Assembly (NCBI RefSeq): GCF_026914185.1
Contig: NC_070560.1
Span: forward strand, 6,439,501 to 6,503,500
From: Puccinia triticina
Taxonomy: Eukaryota; Basidiomycota; Pucciniomycetes; Pucciniales; Pucciniaceae
Reading direction: 5' to 3'
Length of the DNA stretch: 64,000 nt
Translations under genes and position numbers: made by a program
Part shown: piece by piece, positions 22,070 to 32,967 of the stretch
How positions within the stretch are numbered: position 1 is the first letter of the stretch
Layout: each line of letters begins with the position of its first letter
The notes under the pieces: generated by a model
What the model saw: the letters and a program-made list of their open reading frames with translations, nothing else
Databases searched by the model: none
What the model was told of the DNA's origin: nothing

Positions 22070-22570
22070 TGGTTGACCAGTCATTGAGAGGGGGTTTACA
22101 CCTCCTTGATGACCAGGATGAGCTGTTGACCAGTCATTGAGAGGGACCTTATACCCTCTCAATGACTGGTTGACCAGTCATCAAGAAGGGTTCTACACCC
22201 TCTCAATGTCTGGTTGCTGGTTATTGGAAGGGACCTTATCTCTTGATGACCGGTTGACCGGTCATTGAGGGGGACCTTATACCCTCTGGATGACCGGTTG
22301 ACCGGTCATTGAGAGGGACCTTATACCCTCTCAATGACTGGTTGACCGGTCAACAAGGGGGGCTCTACACCCGGTCATCAAGGGGGGCTCTACACCTGGT
22401 CATCAAGGGGGGCTCTACACCTGGTCATCAAGGGTGGCTCTACACCCTCTTGATGACTGGTTGAATGGTTATTGAGAAGGGTTCTATACCCTCTTGATGA
22501 CCATTTGACCGGTCATCAAGAGGGACCTTATACCCTCTCAATGACCGGTTGGCCGGTTATTGAGGGGGGC
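22070..22570. repeat. Palindrome array TGACCGGTCA, cluster 2
   Basis: Regular units: a GACCGGTTGACCGGTCA-type core, then CATTGAGAGGG, a short loop (ACCTTATA) and CCCTCTCAATG. Each unit can therefore fold into a hairpin between neighbouring cores. A sub-block repeats 'catcaaggggggctctacac' four times (about 22376-22445). Variants differ mainly at the central CpG. Confidence 0.85.
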
Positions 22571-22806
22571 TCTAAGGGCCCTAAAAACCTGACCCATTTT
22601 CAACCAGGAGGGATTGCTCCCAATTTACTGTTGTATGCTGTTGTTGACCATCCATTGTTGTCTCCTGGGAGGGAACACTCCCAGCCTACGCTGTTATAGC
22701 TCCCGGTAAACTGTTGAATACTTTTTTTCAAATGGGTGGGAGTCTTCCAGGCATAGTTTTATGATCCTGTATGTGGGAGCAACTGCAGAGACTGTAAAAT
22801 GAAGAT

Positions 22807-22893
22807 GTGTCTGGTGAGAGTCAAACTCACAACCTCAGCTATGCTGAGACACATGCTGGAGTTCTGCCTTTACCCACTAGGATACAGACGCTT
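22807..22893 (-). repeat. tRNA-like segment (degenerate)
   Basis: On the minus strand GCGTCTG and CAGACAC can pair 6 of 7 as an acceptor-like stem. CCTAGTGGGTAAAGG resembles an A-box and D-arm, and GTGAGTTTGACTCTCAC forms a perfect T-arm with B-box. The middle does not fold into a normal anticodon arm. This is therefore a tRNA-derived SINE head or decayed tRNA carried within the CACTA-like element, not a functional tRNA. Confidence 0.55.
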
Positions 22894-23484
22894 GTGGCTG
22901 CCAGCTGGGTGGTTGGTTGGTAGTGCTCATGGGTCAATCCAACAGCCCTCCATACTGTGGTGATACATCATGGTAGCAGACTAACAGAAAACTCAACAGC
23001 AATCACCCAGTTTCCCTTGTCCCAGCTGAAGACTCATGGTGGGAAAGTGCTCAGCATGAAGAACTGAGCTGCAATGATCTGGTGTGGCTTAGCATCAAAC
23101 CTCACCAGACCATGCTGAGCTACTTGCATGAGATGACCAGGGAATAACCCATGTTGAACTCACATTAATATCAGAGTAATCACATGTCAACTGACACTGT
23201 TTTCTCAAGTTTTTTTCATAGTGCTCTTCAATCCAAAAGTCAGCACTTTGGCAAAACAACTTAGGAGTCTAGATATGTTGTCTTTTGTAAATGAAAATTG
23301 TTCCTCTGTTAGCCCTTTATGTTTATATTTTCATTCTTGAATCTTTTCTCTCACCAACTTTCTCTCCTGCTTTTTGAGCGGAATTGGTTTGTAAAATCTT
23401 TTTTAACCCACTCAATACCCTAGGCAACAACCAAGTCAAAAAGAAGAAGGGAAAATTTACTGGAAACGTTTCTCAACAGTGTAA

Positions 23485-24696
23485 GGCCCCATTTGTATAC
23501 CCCAAAGTTGGTTATAAATTGTGTGGGGCGCCTGGGTTATGACACCCGTTTATTTGGTGTTTGGGGCAGCCAATGATATAGTAAAATTCATTACACCACA
23601 TCACCAAAAATATATCACCCCTGCCATTTTAGAAACAAAGGTTCTGACCTCTATTTCCGGGTAATATATTCACCTCTCAATTACCAATCATCTGGTCATT
23701 GAGAAGGACACAACCCCTTGATGACCGGTCAACCAGTCATTGAAGAGGACAGACCCTCTTGATGACTGGCCAACCAGTCATCAAAGAGGACACACCCTCT
23801 TGATGACCTGTCAACCAGTCATCAAAGAGGACATACTCTGGAGTCTGGATGACCGGTCATTGAGAGGTTGTGTCCTCTTCAATGGCCAGTCAACCGCTTC
23901 ACCTCTCAATGACCACTCAAAAGGTCATCAAGAGTTTGTGTCCTCCAATGATCAGTTGACCAGTCATCAAGAGGAGTTCAGCTCTTGATTACCAGTTGAT
24001 TGGTCATTGAGATGTGAACTCCTCTTTTATGAATGGTTAACCAGTCATCAAGAGCTGAGCTCCCCTGGATGGCTGGTTCCTGGGTGGCTGGTTGAAACTG
24101 GTTGACCATTCATTGAGAGGTTAATAAGTCCTCTTCAATGACCAATCAACTGGTCATTGAGAGCTGAACGCTCTTGATGAACAATCAACTGTTCATTGAG
24201 AGGTGAAAATTCCTCTTTGATGACCAATCAACTGGTCATCAAGAGCCGAATGCTCTTGATGGACCATTCATTCAAGAGGATTTCACCTCTTGATGACCAA
24301 TCAACCGGTCATCAAGAGCTGAACTGCTCTGGATGGCTGGTTGAACTGGCCATCCAGAGGTTGTGTCCATTTTGATGACCGGGGTGAAGTCCTCTTCAAT
24401 GACCAGATGACCAGTCATGGAGAGGTTTTTACTCCTCCGGAGTTGAACGGGTCATCAAGATGTTGTGTACTCCCAGGTGTGTGTAGGCTACATGTTTGAC
24501 ATTGTCTGCTTTGTTTTGCCAAACAGCCTATCATAAATGGACTCCAAAATTATCCTAGAGTGGATATGCCAAACAGCCATGTTATAAATCTGATCATTTT
24601 CTGATTGGCTTTATTAAGTTGGATTGCACATCGGGTGTTAATTTATGTATATTACTATGCAATTTATCATATTGCACCGGGCATCCAAACAAGGCC
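23485..24696. mobile_element. PIF/Harbinger-like MITE carrying palindrome array
   Basis: The ends GGCCCCATTTGTATACCC and, inverted, GGCCTTGTTTGGATGCCC are TIRs of the GGCCYTGTTTGG type also seen at 35152-38919. TAA flanks both sides (23482-23484, 24697-24699), the standard Harbinger target duplication. Most of the interior (about 23690-24450) is a TGACCGGTCA array. No transposase. Confidence 0.75.
23690..24450. repeat. Palindrome array TGACCGGTCA, cluster 3
   Basis: The longest cluster: some 25 half or full sites of the (C/T)TCTTGATGACCGGTCATCAAGAG type alternate with ATTGAGAGG spacers. Many sites read GACTGG, GACCAG or GACCAATC instead of GACCGG, as expected from C-to-T change at the CpG on either strand. 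Confidence 0.85.
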
Positions 24697-25220
24697 TAAG
24701 CTATGGGACTTGGTCTATTTCAGCTTGAAGTTTCAAGAAAAATTTGACCTTGATCTCCCCTGCCATTTGGCTTGAATTGGTATGGCCAGAGACGCCACAT
24801 TAGAGGCAAGTCACTCCTTTAGAGGTTGCTATACTCCCCCAAGGAGACAATTGTGCTAAGTTTTCTAAGTCCCTGCTGGGTGAAAACTGCCTGTCTCCAA
24901 AGGGGGAACTTCCAGTAAAATCATCTGCAATTTTGCCCCAAGAAAAACATGCCATTTGGGGTTGGGGAAAATGTCACTTTGATTTAACAAGATGGCACAG
25001 TAGTAAAAATCAGACCAAAACTGAGCTAAACTGAGCATGCTCAGCACCACCCAAAAATTGCCACACTGAATAAAAATCCATTCTGCTCAATTTGAGAAAG
25101 AAAAAAAAAACTCAAGCCTCAAGCTTGAAACATGTTAAGGTCTTGTCTATGGAGATGAAGAGAGGATCTGGGGCTCTGGATCCAAAGATGGTAGATTGCA
25201 GGATGAGGAGACAGTCTGGA
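24697..25220. other. Intergenic, repeat-derived
   Basis: CpG-poor sequence without a supported gene. Its right part (from about 25155) belongs to the dispersed repeat also found at 1545-1650. Confidence 0.4.
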
Positions 25221-25750
25221 TCTCCAGCCTCTCAAACCTTGAGAGTGCAGTCCATAACATGTACGTGTAAGCTATGTACACCCACTCTTCAGCTCATAAC
25301 AAAACAGCAAGGAAGAGGTAAGCAAATCATTACATGGCATGAAGTCAGACAAAAGAAATTAGGCCCCTGTGTCCAGAAAAGTTCAAAACATAACCAAGAA
25401 TAAAGTTTATCCAAGAAATATATGGAAGGGGAGTTTTAGTGTACTGGGGGGCACATGTAGAAGAGAATTTACGCGCAAGAAGATATCTCCAGCCTCTCAA
25501 ACCTTGAGAGTGCAGTCCATAACATGTACGTGTAAGCTATGTACACCCACTCTTCAGCTCATAACAAAACAGCAAGGAAGAGGTAAGCAAATCATTACAT
25601 GGCATGAAGTCAGACAAAAGAAATTAGGCCCTTGTGTCCAGAAAAGTTCAAAACATAACCAAGAATAAAGTTTATCCAAGAAATATATGGAAGGGGAGTT
25701 TTAGTGTACTAGGGGGCACATGTAGAAGAGAATTTACGCGCAAGAAGATG
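25221..25750. repeat. 265-bp tandem duplication at DNMT 3' end
   Basis: Two nearly identical 265-bp units, 25221-25485 and 25486-25750, differ at only a few positions. The second unit runs into the last codons of the methyltransferase: the stop codon (TAA, minus strand, 25734-25736) and the preceding SerSerCysAla codons lie in it. The first unit keeps a copy of that coding tail, and the junction lies in 'gcaagaagat'. The near identity points to a recent event. Confidence 0.85.
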
Positions 25751-28700
25751 TAGAGAGACGCGAGGCCTCGGATTGGTGATCCAGAAAGAGGTCCAACAGG
25801 TCCAAGCAATCGACCAGATTTTTCTCGTATTCAAACGTCTCAGCCGAGTTGGAGTTCACGCCGATGCTATCAGCGGCAGGACTACACTGCTGATCGAGCG
25901 AGACAGAAGAAGAAGAAGAGCGGGGGTCCCGTGTGCGGGAAGGATGAGAGACCTCGACGATGTCCTCGTCGTCAGTACCAAGCAGCCGTTGTTTGCCCTT
26001 GTCCTGCCGATGAATGGTCGTCGATCCAAGAAGAGTAATCATCGGTCCAGGGGGGGTTGCTGAAGGAGGGACGGATTCGCACTTCAGCTTCTGCAGCTTC
26101 GTGGTCTTCAGATAATCTTCTTCGCGTGCTTTTAGCAGCGATCTCGAGAGACTGAAGGAGATCGGGATCGGGATCGAGTTTCCGATCAGTTTGAATAACT
26201 GTTGGTTGATCGTCTCCGTCGTCTTTCCGTTAGATCCCGCCGGCTGCAACTTGAATCGATCCGGAAATCCCTACACACATCATCGACCAAAGGTTTTAGT
26301 CTCTTTGTCCAACAAACATGTAAGCTACCATAGACGAGGTAATCGGATCGATAACTGACCTGCGCTCGTTGGGCTTCCAGCAGACTCAACGTTCTGTTTT
26401 GGTTAGGATGTAAGACCGCGCCACATTTGTTTTGATTGTGGGGATGCATTTTCTTGAACGGATGGTAATCAAAGGGATCCGACATCAGAGATCGAACAAC
26501 AAGAACAAGAAAAAGGTTACTCACAGTGATGATAGTATTGAATTGATCCTGGAACCCCAAGCGGCCATAATTTCCATCAAAATCACGGGGATTTCGGGCC
26601 CTCTTAAGGTTTTTCAATCGGAGTGGCTTCGGTAGATCTACACCAAGAAAAAATCACATCGATCAACAAAAAACAGAAAACCCAGATTGAATGAATGAAA
26701 GGAGTTGACAGGATGGAGGAGACTGACCTCGATGATCAGCGTTCGGTTTGAGAGGGATATTACAGATCCGTTCGGTGACTTTAGACGAGAATCTGGGGGT
26801 GACATGCCAATTCCGAACCCGACAGCCAGATCCAGACGGATCATCATCATCCGGATCATCAACAGGTGCCTGGTGGCCATCTGAGAGAGCCAAGCGGGGA
26901 TATTTGGGGATAAAAGTGTCGATGAGTGGCTTCCATTCGAGAGGCTTTCTTAGCCAGGATTGGTAGCGATTCATCGGCTCAGACACGTATTCGAACTCGT
27001 CAAATCCAATCATCGAGATTCTGGATTCACTGAGCGTTGGTGAGAAGGAGATGAGCCGGTCCAGTTGGGGGATCAACTCGGGTCTGCGTGGCATTGGCCC
27101 TCGGACACCGTCGTCGCCCTCATAGTGATCGTAGTTGATCAAACCTGTAGACCGGGTCCTTCCCATGATTTTGTTGGGATTGATGTACTCGAATTCGGGC
27201 AGATCAGCGATCGCATCGTGAATCGTAACAGCTCGCAAAGCGCCCGAGCTACATGTCCGATGATCTGCGCGGACCGAATTCTGGCCACTCGCGTCCTTGT
27301 CTTTATCATTCGTCGGCAACAGGATCGCCAGACTTTCATCCGGGAAATGGTGCGTCGGTTCCGGCAGTTTGATCGATGTTAGTCCGTGTTTAGTTCCTGC
27401 AAAGATTATTCTCCGTCGCGCTTGCGGTGATCCAAATTGTGCGGCTTGTAATACTCCAAATCGCACTTGGTAACTGTACAGCCGAGGATCAATAACGAAC
27501 AAGTTTAGTTTAGGGTTTTTTTTTGGCGTTCTACCGAAATATAAAACCTAGCCTCACCCAAGACTGATTAAAGTCCCACAGATAATTCTCAAGAAAGCCT
27601 TATTGAGCACCGAATCATCGGCTGGATTAACGAAGCTTGTTTTAAGTAGACCGCGAACCTGAGAGTTATCAGCCGAGGAGAAATTAGGTCAGCACTACAG
27701 TGTTTTTCCAGCCAATAGACATGAACAAACTCAACGTTTTCAAAAAATAGGTAGTCTGGTTTCAGATATGCGATGAATGATAGAGCGGTGGCACATAGAG
27801 CATTCTTAGAATCATTTGCTTTCCGGAGAACATTGAGAGTTGAATGGCTTCCGCTATTTATAAATCAAAAGGGATAGTCAGGAAAATCCCCAATCTGTCT
27901 GACAAATCAAGACTTTACATACCAAGGGAATCCTGCAGTGATCAGATCGAAATCGCCAGGTCGCGGTAGCTCATCGACACGAACCGATTTCCCAGTCCTT
28001 TTGTCGACCAAGAAATCGTCACCGGTAACGGTTTTCCCGGTGATCATGAGCTCGAACACGTCGTTCACGTCGGCACAGATCACCTTGGAGCGAGGAAAGT
28101 TGGTCGAGATGGTTTGACAGGCCGGGATCGAGAAATCGATGAACATCGTGTCGTCCTGGGACGCCAGTCCGAGCTCGATCAGCGTCACACTCATACTCCC
28201 AATCCCTCCAAACAGCTCTAAATGGCGGATCTTCCCACACCCATAATCTTTGACTAGGTCCTTGTATTGTTCCCCCCTCGATTCGTCCTCAGTCTTCACC
28301 CATTCTGGCTCCTGACTCGCTAGTGATGCCTTCCAACTATCATTCATGACGGGCACGCTGCACTTGTATCTCTGCTGCTTTCGGGAGGGCAGGATCGAGT
28401 AGAAACAGTTATCTCGCTCTATGATCGAATCCTCAGAGACTTTGCGACCAGATCCCGGAGTGCGATATTCACGACTGTCTTCCTTGGTCAGGTGCACGAT
28501 TTCGCACTTGCCTTGAAGCTGATTTCTGACGTCGACCAACTGCTCGTCCCCGGTGATCCATAATCGGCGATCGTCGAAAAACTTTCTTGGTCCTTTTTCA
28601 GTCCCGGACCACGGTGTGCGCTGGTACTTGCGAATGGTGATCACCGGCTTGTGCTTCAAACTGGCGATCTTCGAGTAGGCTTCAGCAGGCGGACGGAAAG

Positions 28701-30463
28701 GTGCGTCGTCGAGTACGATGGTCTTGTCCGCATTTGAATTGGCGCGGATCCCGCATATCTCGACGATTTGGCCGATCACTTGTGGCTTGGATGGTGATGT
28801 GTTGGCGACCCTGACGAAATCATTGAGCCGGTACGTTTCCTCGCCACGCAGAGTGAAGCCCAATTGCTCGTATTGATCGGTCTTTCCTAATAGAATCTTG
28901 CCGTTGTGCGGATCAGTTAGCCATGCGATTTCTTTAGGGACGGCGACGCAGGTCGGACATAAGGAATGCGAATTGCTGATCGGATTGGGCGGGTTCGGTT
29001 TTCGAACGCGTGGCAGATCTACCAAGCTAGCTTTAGTTGGTTTCCAATGGAATCTAGTGTTTATATATATAAAAGATTTAGCTCTAGAATTAAACTGTAA
29101 TAAGTGAAACCAGGGATACTTTGGACTGACCGACAATATAATGTATCGTTCGGGGGTGGCTCGGTGTTATGGGAAGCCATCCACATCACTTTTTCGATCC
29201 CGGACACGTGCTTCAATTCGATTTCGTAGCACTGATCCACTAAAAGTAACTCGAGGGGTTCAGCAGATGCGCCAACAAAAGAATGGCGTGCCTAGAGGGT
29301 TGCGCAGAGGAACTGTCAGTGTCTGCTAAACTTCCACATGAGGATTTGAGACATACCTCTTCGAGCCAAGTTCCGTGAAAATACTTAACTCTGTCCCTTT
29401 CGAACAAAGCCCTGACCAGGAATCTTCTGGTGTTGGGTTTGGGTGGTTTCTCATTCTTGACGAAATTGTTGTTTGTTGGCTGAGTGTCGACTTCATCATC
29501 ATGGAACTCATAAGTGTCCTCTTCTCTTTCGTCCTCCGTATCTGAGCCATAGTTGGTATCGACGGTCGTCAGTCTCGACTTCCGGTAGCTGAATTCGCGG
29601 CCAGTTATTCTTTGGCAACAAACTACGGAATCGATCCTTTTTTATTGTGTGTGTGTGTTTTGTTTTGGAAAATGAAGAGAGTGCAATTGATCATCAGTAA
29701 GGCCCCTCAGGAAAAAAAAAAGAAGAAGAGACGATCCGACTGACTTGATTAAGTGGTTTTGAATCCTCACCGATTGATAGAAATCTTCGCCATTTTGGGA
29801 TACCTTCCACGGTCTGGAAGCAGCCCATTGAACCTGATCGTGTTGATCCAAGTGGTTCTCGAAACGGATTGAAGAACGAGGGGTATTCGGACGAGGGTTG
29901 CGGTGGATTGGGTCTAGGGAGGGATTTGAGATCGGTTTCAAGCAGGTGAAGTACGCCTTAAATTTATCGTGAATGATCGGCAGGACAACTGTTGGGTCTT
30001 CTGCTGCGGGATGTCTTCTTCGATTGGTTTCCGAGTCCGATTGCACATCCTCGTCTTCGACTTCACTCGAGCTGGGTATGAAATCCGGGTCATCTCGCTG
30101 AGTTTGGAGAGGAGCGGGGGTGTGCTGAAAGGTTTCTTTGGGGTGTTGGGCTGGGCGGATGGTTTTCTGAAGTTTTCGGAGGTGGGTGGTTTCTTTGGGC
30201 GGCTCCGCAGGGCGGATTGCTTTCTTGGGTTTCTTGAGGTGAGCTGGACAGGGAGGCAGGCCAGGGATGTAGGGGATGACGACTGCGATGTGAGACTTCT
30301 TGGTGAGGGGTGTTCCGGTTGAAGGGGACTGCGAGCGTCGTTTCCTGTTGCTGGCCGGGGCTGATGAGAAGGCGATGGAGGTGTCGGGTGTGGGGAGGGA
30401 TGGTGGTGTTGAGGAAGCAGTGGTTCTGATGGTGGTGGTTGCGGTTGAGCTTGGGGAGAACAT
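25734..30463 (-). CDS. DNMT1/DIM-2-type DNA (cytosine-5) methyltransferase
   Basis: Transfers a methyl group from S-adenosylmethionine to cytosine C5 in DNA, in the nucleus. Ten exons fit: 29745-30463, 29357-29636, 29131-29291, 27923-29053, 27736-27853, 27558-27658, 26728-27473, 26525-26637, 26360-26452 and 25734-26270 (3999 nt, 1332 residues). A Ser/Pro-rich N-terminus with basic NLS-like clusters precedes a first BAH-like domain (RVKYFHGTWLEE-ARHSFVGASAEPLELLLVDQC) and a second one (NDFVRVANTS...IGQIVEICGI). Catalytic motifs: I HLELFGGIGSMS (about 664-675), IV AGFPC with Cys764, VI ENV (802-804), VIII QARRR (854-858) and X IGNSIP (about 1183-1188). The Cys764 codon is formed only after splicing. 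The C-terminal 120 residues are Ser-rich. An upstream exon encoding an RFTS domain cannot be excluded. Confidence 0.92.
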
Positions 30464-31830
30464 GGCTGGCGGTCAGCGTCCGAGGGGAGGAGGCCTGCTC
30501 TGCAGTCGGCCAATATAAAGTCAAGACTCTGTCGGCGCATCCGAGACAACGCGCCCTTGCAACGGCATCCCGAGTATCCTGGAAATCCAAGCCAAGCGCA
30601 TCATCATCCACGAAGAGCTGGACCAGCATCTTCTACTCTATGCATGTGTGTCTCAGCATGCGTGTCTCGCTGCCAGTGCTGTGCATCACCACGCTTGGTT
30701 GGCTATCCCCTTCTACATAGCTGGAGCCCATTATAAAGGCGCACATTTTCTACGTATTTACCAACCACCGCCAACCTAACTAACTGTGTATGTATCGAGA
30801 GTGGACTGCTGCTGGGACTTGCACTACATACCGCTCATGACCAATCTAATTAGACGCTGTTTGGGATGCAAAGACACATGGATGTCTATGGAGCTGAGCT
30901 CTCCAAGGGCAAACGTAAGAGCTGGGCTCTGGCATCGATCCTCAGGCTTCTGCAGGATTTTTGGACATTTGCTTCATCATCGGGGGGGTTTTTTCGCCAG
31001 AAAGTGACTAGCTGACGGGGAATTCTCACCGGTAGGCTACCCATACACACAGGGTTCAGGTTTCGCCATATTGGCGTTGGGCAAGGAAACGCCAGGCAGG
31101 CGCGATGGCCAGGCGAGCAGCGGGCGGCTGCCTGAGGACCTGCGCACGCCGAGTGGTGCTCTAGCTGTTGCCTCATGGGCTCTCATCCCAACGGCGTGGG
31201 GGAGTGCCTGCCCGGGCCGCATGGCCGTCCCCTAGGGCTCCAGGTGGGAGGTTTGGCAGGCGCCGAGGGCTGCGCCTGGCTTGGGTGGCTGGAGAAGACG
31301 GTGAGAGCGCACTGAGGGACGATAGGAGGCCCTTGGCTAGTTGACTACCTGCCGGCCCTTATGCCCTCCCCGGCTTCGTCGTGGGGGACGATGGGAAGAG
31401 CTGTATGTACTGCCGCAGCTGGATGCACCGGAACCTAGCTGCATGGGGGAAGCAGGAGGATGAAAAAGGAGAAATTGTAGCCAAGCAGCGAGGGCTACCA
31501 TGAAGGTAAGGGGTGGCGGGGTCAACCATCGGAAGAATATGAAGCAGGCAGTAGAAAGGGGGCAGTGGGCTCACAGGCCGGCTAACATTGAAGGGAATGG
31601 GGAATCAGGCCATTGAGTGTGCAGAGTCATCTTCCTGCGCTGGCGGGGGCGCCGCGGCGGCGATGGGGTCAGGCGATCTCGGCCTGCTCATAGCTTTGTG
31701 CCGCTCAACGCTCAGTTTATGTGACTCGGTGCAGACATGGCTCCGCCAGGACTTTGTCCCTCTCGCCCTACTGCATACACAGCCAATCAGGGACGCACCC
31801 GGATGGTCGCCGCGACCCCGCAACAGGGCA

Positions 31831-31889
31831 AACTTAACTAAGTCCGAAGGTGGGGGCGCGAAGCGCCTCCACCGGAGGGACTTATGCGG
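31831..31889. repeat. AAGTCC hairpin family member 1
   Basis: AACTTAACTAAGTCC, a GC-rich internal hairpin around GGCGCGAAGCGCC, then GGAGGGACTTATGC. The order matches the members at 32514, 34458, 39871, 49842 and 50163. Confidence 0.6.
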
Positions 31890-32513
31890 TATCGGTGATT
31901 TAGGACTGAGAGCAAAGGCCAAAAACGCTGATTTTGACAAATGTTCCCATAGCTCCTTCACCTCCAAGGATCCCAACAATGTTTTTGGATCAGATGAAAT
32001 ATCAACATCTTGTCTAATTTTTGATGCATCAATATCATCATGAGTCCTCCTGCCTCACTCACAATGATCCATCAAAGATGGTGGATGGCATAAAGCCAAC
32101 CCGGAGACTGTTAAAACAGCATTTTTAGTGCAAATCCATACACTTGCCTCAAGGAAAAAAATGACAGGTATCTGGGACTCACTGCTCTGACAGATCTGAG
32201 AATGTCACAAAGCTGCAGGATGCGTGTGGGAACATGCATTTTCGGCCATTCACTCCAAATCCCGAGGGAGCCAGTTCGAAAAACAGTGATCAATCATCTG
32301 TTCTAGCCAGGACAAGTTTTCTTGTGTTTACATCCCCTGTATCTCAAGTTTGGCAAGGAGAAAAATACACCAGAAGGTGGCTGGAGATAGCCATGCTTCT
32401 GATGAGTCTTAGTGAAAATGTACAGGGTGATCACAAAAACACACCACCGTACAGGGACCTTAGCACAAAAAGGCAAGGATTTGGGGCATGACTCTCAGGC
32501 CAAAATCACCTGT

Positions 32514-32580
32514 AAGGCATAAGTCCCTCCCAGAGGGAGGCCGAAGGCCTCCCTTGGGAGGGACTTAGTTAAGTTAGGCA
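32514..32580. repeat. AAGTCC hairpin family member 2
   Basis: Near-perfect stem: AAGTCCCTCCCagaGGGAGGCC-GAA-GGCCTCCCttGGGAGGGACTT, followed by AGTTAAGTTAGGC. Read on the minus strand it has the family layout AACTTAACTAAGTCCC...GGGACTTATGCCTTA. Confidence 0.65.
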
Positions 32581-32712
32581 ACAGGGGGACGTTGCGCTGC
32601 GTTGGGGTCAAGGTGGTCAGGTCCCACGCAGGGGGGACGCGACCCGTGAGGGTCGTGGATGGGTGGCACAACGGGGAAAGAAGGTCCCCGGAACGCACTT
32701 CTGACCAATATA

Positions 32713-32779
32713 TATGACCCAGGGCTCATCCAACCGGATTGTGGGCTGAAAGATTATCCGGTTGGATCATGTGGGTCAT
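32713..32779. repeat. Inverted repeat with ATCCGGTTGGAT arms
   Basis: Arms of about 26 bp (ATGACCCAGGGCTCATCCAACC and, inverted, ATGACCCACATGATCCAACC) are separated by a loop of about 16 nt. Further TATCCGG words occur at 32795 and 34733-34760. Likely the end of, or a whole, foldback element. Confidence 0.6.
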
Positions 32780-32947
32780 GTTATCCGGTCACATGACTCA
32801 AAAGTGGTCCAGACATTGACCCGTGAGAAACATGCCAGATATTTTTTGCGGGGCCTGGGTTTTTGGCCGGACAGACCAAGCAATAGGATTAATCGTTCTT
32901 GGGTCAAGTTGAAGCAAAATACACTGGCAGGTATACTTTTATTCCTC

Positions 32948-32967
32948 GGGGGGGGGGGGGGGGGGGG
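32948..32967. repeat. Poly-G tract (20 G)
   Basis: Uninterrupted run of 20 G. The exact length is uncertain in any assembly. Confidence 0.85.

Larger units (their letters stand above)
21763..23223. mobile_element. CACTA-like non-autonomous element, copy 2
   Basis: The left end CAGTATGAAAAAAAAACTC and the right end, inverted, CACTATGAAAAAAACTTG are a TIR. Subterminal CAGTTGACATG words are shared with the copies at 2131 and 58043. CTC flanks both ends (21760-21762, 23224-23226). The element carries a palindrome array (22070-22570) and a tRNA-like segment (22807-22893). No transposase frame is present. Confidence 0.75.

Noticed and set aside
22807..22893. Functional tRNA gene
   Set aside because: T-arm is perfect but there is no proper anticodon arm, so it is only tRNA-like.
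22070..24450. CRISPR-like array
   Set aside because: Repeats are palindromic and occur in both orientations with related, not unique, spacers; eukaryotic context with transposon borders explains them better.
29637..29771. gtgagg donor at 29770 for the first methyltransferase intron
   Set aside because: Phase does not fit any acceptor; gtcagt at 29744 with acceptor ending at 29637 keeps the frame and the BAH-like pattern.
31605..31979. Overlapping frames of 124-151 codons on both strands
   Set aside because: GC-rich sequence makes long chance frames; no motif on either strand.
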